A stretch of 7,355 nucleotides of DNA. Source: Acidimicrobiaceae bacterium (GTDB taxonomy: Bacteria > Actinomycetota > Acidimicrobiia > Acidimicrobiales > RAAP-2). Positions 5,160 through 7,355 of the stretch are shown here, one piece after another. The stretch spans positions 26,982 through 34,336 of the forward strand of contig PMAL01000048.1 in the NCBI GenBank assembly GCA_003152555.1, in the 5' to 3' direction. How positions within the stretch are numbered: position 1 is the stretch's first letter; each line of letters starts with the position of its first letter. Under the pieces are notes generated by a model. That model saw nothing but the letters and a program-made list of their open reading frames with translations. It was not told the origin of the DNA and made no database searches. A program made the translations under genes and the position numbers.

Positions 5160-5852
5160 ATGCTTAGCCACGAAGGCCGCAGCGTCGTGTTGGTCGTCGA
5201 GGACGAGCCGAGCTACCAGGAGGCCCTCAACATTGGCCTCACTGTCGAGGGCTTCGTGGTCCTCGGCGCGAGCAACCTGGCCCAAGCCCGTCAACTCATG
5301 ACGAGCACTCGACCGGATCTCGTGCTGCTTGACGTCATGCTGCCTGACGGTTCGGGCATTGACTACTGCCGCGAGATCTTCGACTCCTCGCGGGTGCCGG
5401 TCATCATGGTCTCGGCGCGTACCAGCGAAGTTGACATCGTGCTCGGCCTCGAGATCGGTGCGGCCGACTACGTGACCAAGCCCTACCGGCTGCGCGAACT
5501 CGTCGCGCGCATGCGCGCCGTGCTGCGTCGTCCCATCACCAACGACGACGATGAGACGATTACCTTCGGCGACGTGCGCATTGACCTCGTTCGTCGCACG
5601 GTCGCCAAGCAGGGCATTGAAGTCGAACTCAGCCGCAAGGAGTTCGATCTCTTGGCGCTCTTTGCCTCGCGTCTGGGCCAGGTCGTCACCCGTGACGTCT
5701 GCCTCGACACGTTGTGGTGGGGGCTCGAACTCACCGACACCCGAACGCTCGACACCCACGTCAAGCGCCTACGCCAAAAAATCGAGAGCGATCCCGCCAA
5801 TCCGCGCCACCTGCTGACCATCCGTGGGGTTGGCTTCCGCCTCGACGCCTAG
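5160..5852 (+). CDS. OmpR/PhoB-family response regulator, RegX3-like, without adjacent kinase
   Basis: A 230-residue two-domain DNA-binding regulator of normal family length. The receiver (about 8-120) has acidic pocket E14 and D15, phosphoacceptor D58 in LLDVMLPDGSG, switch S85, and K107 in the cis-proline motif TKPY. The C-terminal winged helix (about 135-230) has KEFDLL, RTLDTHVKRLRQKIE as the recognition helix, and the wing sequence TIRGVGFRLDA. VPVIMVSAR, GLEIGAADYVTKPY and DPANPRHL recall actinobacterial RegX3, the SenX3 partner in phosphate control, but that resemblance is family-level and I do not assign the symbol. No histidine kinase, phoU or phosphate transport gene is visible, so the partner must lie elsewhere. 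The peroxiredoxin gene follows nine bases after the stop, so co-transcription is likely. The target genes are unknown. Confidence 0.92.
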   Translation: MLSHEGRSVVLVVEDEPSYQEALNIGLTVEGFVVLGASNLAQARQLMTSTRPDLVLLDVMLPDGSGIDYCREIFDSSRVPVIMVSARTSEVDIVLGLEIGAADYVTKPYRLRELVARMRAVLRRPITNDDDETITFGDVRIDLVRRTVAKQGIEVELSRKEFDLLALFASRLGQVVTRDVCLDTLWWGLELTDTRTLDTHVKRLRQKIESDPANPRHLLTIRGVGFRLDA

Positions 5853-5855
5853 CCT
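5850..5855 (+). promoter_or_regulatory. Possible leaderless promoter -10 inside the regulator stop codon
   Basis: TAGCCT fits TANNNT, begins with the TAG stop of the response regulator, and ends six bases before the peroxiredoxin ATG, the same spacing as at 2404-2416. No Shine-Dalgarno precedes that ATG. The peroxiredoxin may therefore have its own leaderless transcript besides read-through from upstream. Confidence 0.4.
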
Positions 5856-5861
5856 GCGTCT

Positions 5862-6317
5862 ATGCACGTAGGTGACCTGGCCCCCGATTTCACGCTGCTC
5901 GACCAGAACGGGACATCGCGAACGCTCTCGATGCTGCTGGCGGACGGTCCCGTAGCCCTCTTCTTCTATCCCGCCGCCATGACGACGGGTTGCACCAAGG
6001 AATCGTGCCAATTCCGCGACCTCGCCAGCGAATTTAAGGCCCTCGGCGCGCAGCGCATTGGCATCTCCATGGACAGCGTGGAAAAACAATCAGAGTTCAC
6101 GCAGAAGAATCAATTGGACTATCCGCTGCTGGCCGACGTGGGCGGACACGTCGCCAAACAGTTTGGCGTCAAGCGCTCGCTCGACTTCCTAAAGGTCAAG
6201 CGCTCCACGTTCGTTATTGGCCGCGACCGAAAGATCGTCGACATCATCAATAGTGAAATCAACATGAACGTGCACGCCCAGCGCGCCCTGGACGCCTTGA
6301 AAACGCTCGCTAGCTAG
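5862..6317 (+). CDS. bcp: Peroxiredoxin, Bcp/PrxQ type
   Basis: A 151-residue cytoplasmic thiol peroxidase that reduces hydrogen peroxide and organic hydroperoxides and is recycled by thioredoxin or a similar donor. The active-site block runs from P37 through T41 to the peroxidatic C44 in TTGCTKESCQFRD. C49, five residues later, is the resolving cysteine typical of atypical two-cysteine PrxQ. These are the only two cysteines in the protein. The N-terminal GDLAPDFTLLDQNG (4-17) and the KRSTFVIG strand (about 112-121) with its conserved arginine complete the thioredoxin fold. The length matches the family. The start lacks a ribosome binding site but fits a leaderless transcript or translational coupling to the response regulator nine bases upstream. 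The 3' end overlaps the convergent acyltransferase gene by four bases. Confidence 0.93.
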   Translation: MHVGDLAPDFTLLDQNGTSRTLSMLLADGPVALFFYPAAMTTGCTKESCQFRDLASEFKALGAQRIGISMDSVEKQSEFTQKNQLDYPLLADVGGHVAKQFGVKRSLDFLKVKRSTFVIGRDRKIVDIINSEINMNVHAQRALDALKTLAS

Positions 6318-6318
6318 C
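6309..6318. other. Shared stop-codon palindrome of two convergent genes
   Basis: The perfect palindrome GCTAGCTAGC contains both stop codons: TAG at 6315-6317 on the plus strand for the peroxiredoxin and TAG read from 6316 to 6314 on the minus strand for the acyltransferase. There is no room for a terminator between the genes, so each transcript must run into the other gene. No T-tract follows on either side. Confidence 0.7.
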
Positions 6319-7354
6319 CAACGATGATCGCGGGCGCCGGATCCGAGAGGAACCGTCCCATGTGCGCCAGCACCGCCGACGCCATCGCGCCGTCAATCTG
6401 CCGGTGATCGAAGGACATGGCGAGTTCGACAACGTGGCGCACCACGACTTCGTCGTTGACGACCCACGGAGCCTTTGCGATCTGGCCAATAGCGAGGATG
6501 GCGCCGGTGCCGGGCGGCAGGATCGGCATCGCCGCATCCACGCCGAAGGGGCCGACGTTGGTGATCGTGAGCGTCGTGCCGATCATTTCGTTGGGTGTCG
6601 TGGTGCCCGCGCGCGCTTTTTCGACCAAGAGGTTGAGTGCGCTCGCCATCGCCACGAGGTCCAACTGATCGGCGCCCTTGATGTTGGGCACGATGAGCCC
6701 GCGGTCGGTCGCGGCGGCAATGCCGAGATTGACACTGCGGCGAACAATGACCTCGTGGGCCTCAGCGTCGAAACTCGAGTTGATGCCCGGGAAGTTGCGC
6801 GCAGCGTCACATACGGCGAGCGCAGTAATGGTGAGCGGTGAGAGGCGCACGCCGGCCAGGCCGGGGTGCTTCTTGAGCGACTCCAACAGTTCCACGGTCC
6901 GGGTCGCGTCCACGCGCACCCACACGACGGCGTGCGGCGCACTAAAGGCGCTTTGGACCATGGCTTCACTCATGGAACGCAGCACGCCCTTGACCGCGAT
7001 GCGCTCTTCCTTGGGACCACTCGACCACGACTCAATTTCGCGGCCCACGAACCTCGAGGTCGTCGTCGGACCGGTTATTGGGGTGCTCACGCGTGTTGAA
7101 GCCGTGGGTGTCGCTGATGCGTTGAGAACCCGCTCAACGTCGTCACGCGTGATGAGACCGTCGGGGCCGGTCCCCTGCAGCGCGGCCACATCCACTCCGT
7201 GCTGCTTGGCGTAGAGCCGGACCGGCGGCGTAGATCGTGGTGCGAGCCCGGGGCTTGAGGTGACAGCAGCTGCGGCGGATGGCGGTGCCTCAACTGGCGC
7301 CGATGGCGCCGCGCCCTGGCGACGGTGTTTGCGGGTGGCGACGCCCTCTTCATT
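6314..7354 (-). CDS. Dihydrolipoamide acyltransferase, E2 of a 2-oxoacid dehydrogenase complex (partial)
   Basis: The C-terminal 346 residues of an E2 core subunit are visible; the lipoyl domain lies beyond the right edge. Order: an Ala/Pro-rich flexible linker (about 13-41), the peripheral E3-binding domain (about 42-80, RLYAKQHGVDVAALQGTGPDG), a second linker, then the catalytic acyltransferase domain (about 115-346). That domain has ITNVGPFGVDAAMPILPPG and the active-site motif SFDHRQIDG with catalytic H317 and D321. The enzyme moves acyl groups from lipoyl-lysine to CoA. The FGVDAAMPILPPG and APWVVNDEVV wording recalls branched-chain 2-oxoacid (BCKDH-type) E2 in actinobacteria, but acetoin or pyruvate complexes are possible without the E1 genes, which would be expected further right. 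The frame is open to the window edge, so an internal GTG at 7195 is not the start. The stop overlaps that of the peroxiredoxin. Confidence 0.92.
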   Translation of the reverse strand, partial: NEEGVATRKHRRQGAAPSAPVEAPPSAAAAVTSSPGLAPRSTPPVRLYAKQHGVDVAALQGTGPDGLITRDDVERVLNASATPTASTRVSTPITGPTTTSRFVGREIESWSSGPKEERIAVKGVLRSMSEAMVQSAFSAPHAVVWVRVDATRTVELLESLKKHPGLAGVRLSPLTITALAVCDAARNFPGINSSFDAEAHEVIVRRSVNLGIAAATDRGLIVPNIKGADQLDLVAMASALNLLVEKARAGTTTPNEMIGTTLTITNVGPFGVDAAMPILPPGTGAILAIGQIAKAPWVVNDEVVVRHVVELAMSFDHRQIDGAMASAVLAHMGRFLSDPAPAIIVG

Positions 7355-7355
7355 C

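Noticed and set aside
5115..5759. Long antisense frame of 214 codons opposite the response regulator
   Set aside because: The plus strand encodes a full set of receiver and winged-helix motifs. The antisense product is His/Glu/Arg-rich composition noise.

Overview
The window looks like a moderately GC-rich actinobacterial chromosome segment. The evidence is GTG/TTG starts, -10 elements placed exactly for leaderless transcripts, a RegX3-like response regulator, a branched-chain-type 2-oxoacid dehydrogenase E2, and a secreted family built on repeats of two cysteines five residues apart. I lean towards Acidimicrobiia or a relative, but that is an inference from protein flavour and was not tested. 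Five of seven visible stop codons are TAG, which is unusual for a high-GC bacterium, although the sample is small.

Layout, left to right. Positions 1-209 (minus) hold the start of a response regulator cut by the window edge. Positions 210-655 have no convincing gene, only several inverted repeats and a weak promoter. Positions 670-2307 (plus) hold a tight cysK-cysE pair: O-acetylserine sulfhydrylase followed, with no gap, by serine acetyltransferase ending in the C-terminal isoleucine that docks into CysK. Positions 2416-2826 (plus) hold a small exported four-cysteine protein whose start looks leaderless. Positions 3001-4449 (plus) hold a 482-residue secreted protein made of eight regular repeats of about 57 residues. 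Its first and last repeats complete each other, as expected for a closed eight-bladed beta-propeller. Positions 4450-4920 (minus) hold a broken acetamidase/formamidase: the N-terminal half is missing and an in-frame TAG interrupts the rest. Positions 5160-5852 (plus) hold an OmpR/PhoB-type response regulator with no kinase beside it, followed 9 bases later by a Bcp/PrxQ peroxiredoxin (5862-6317). Positions 6314-7354 (minus) hold the E3-binding and catalytic domains of a dihydrolipoamide acyltransferase, cut by the right edge. Its stop codon overlaps the peroxiredoxin stop on the opposite strand.

How the parts relate. CysE makes O-acetylserine and CysK converts it with sulfide to cysteine. The adjacent stop/start and the CysE tail suggest a physical cysteine synthase complex. 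The response regulator and peroxiredoxin may be co-transcribed, but the peroxiredoxin also appears to have its own promoter inside the regulator's stop codon. The most novel item is the secreted repeat protein, with sixteen cysteines that all fall in the repeat motif, preceded by a second small exported cysteine protein. Both lie directly downstream of the cysteine biosynthesis genes. A functional link is only a conjecture.
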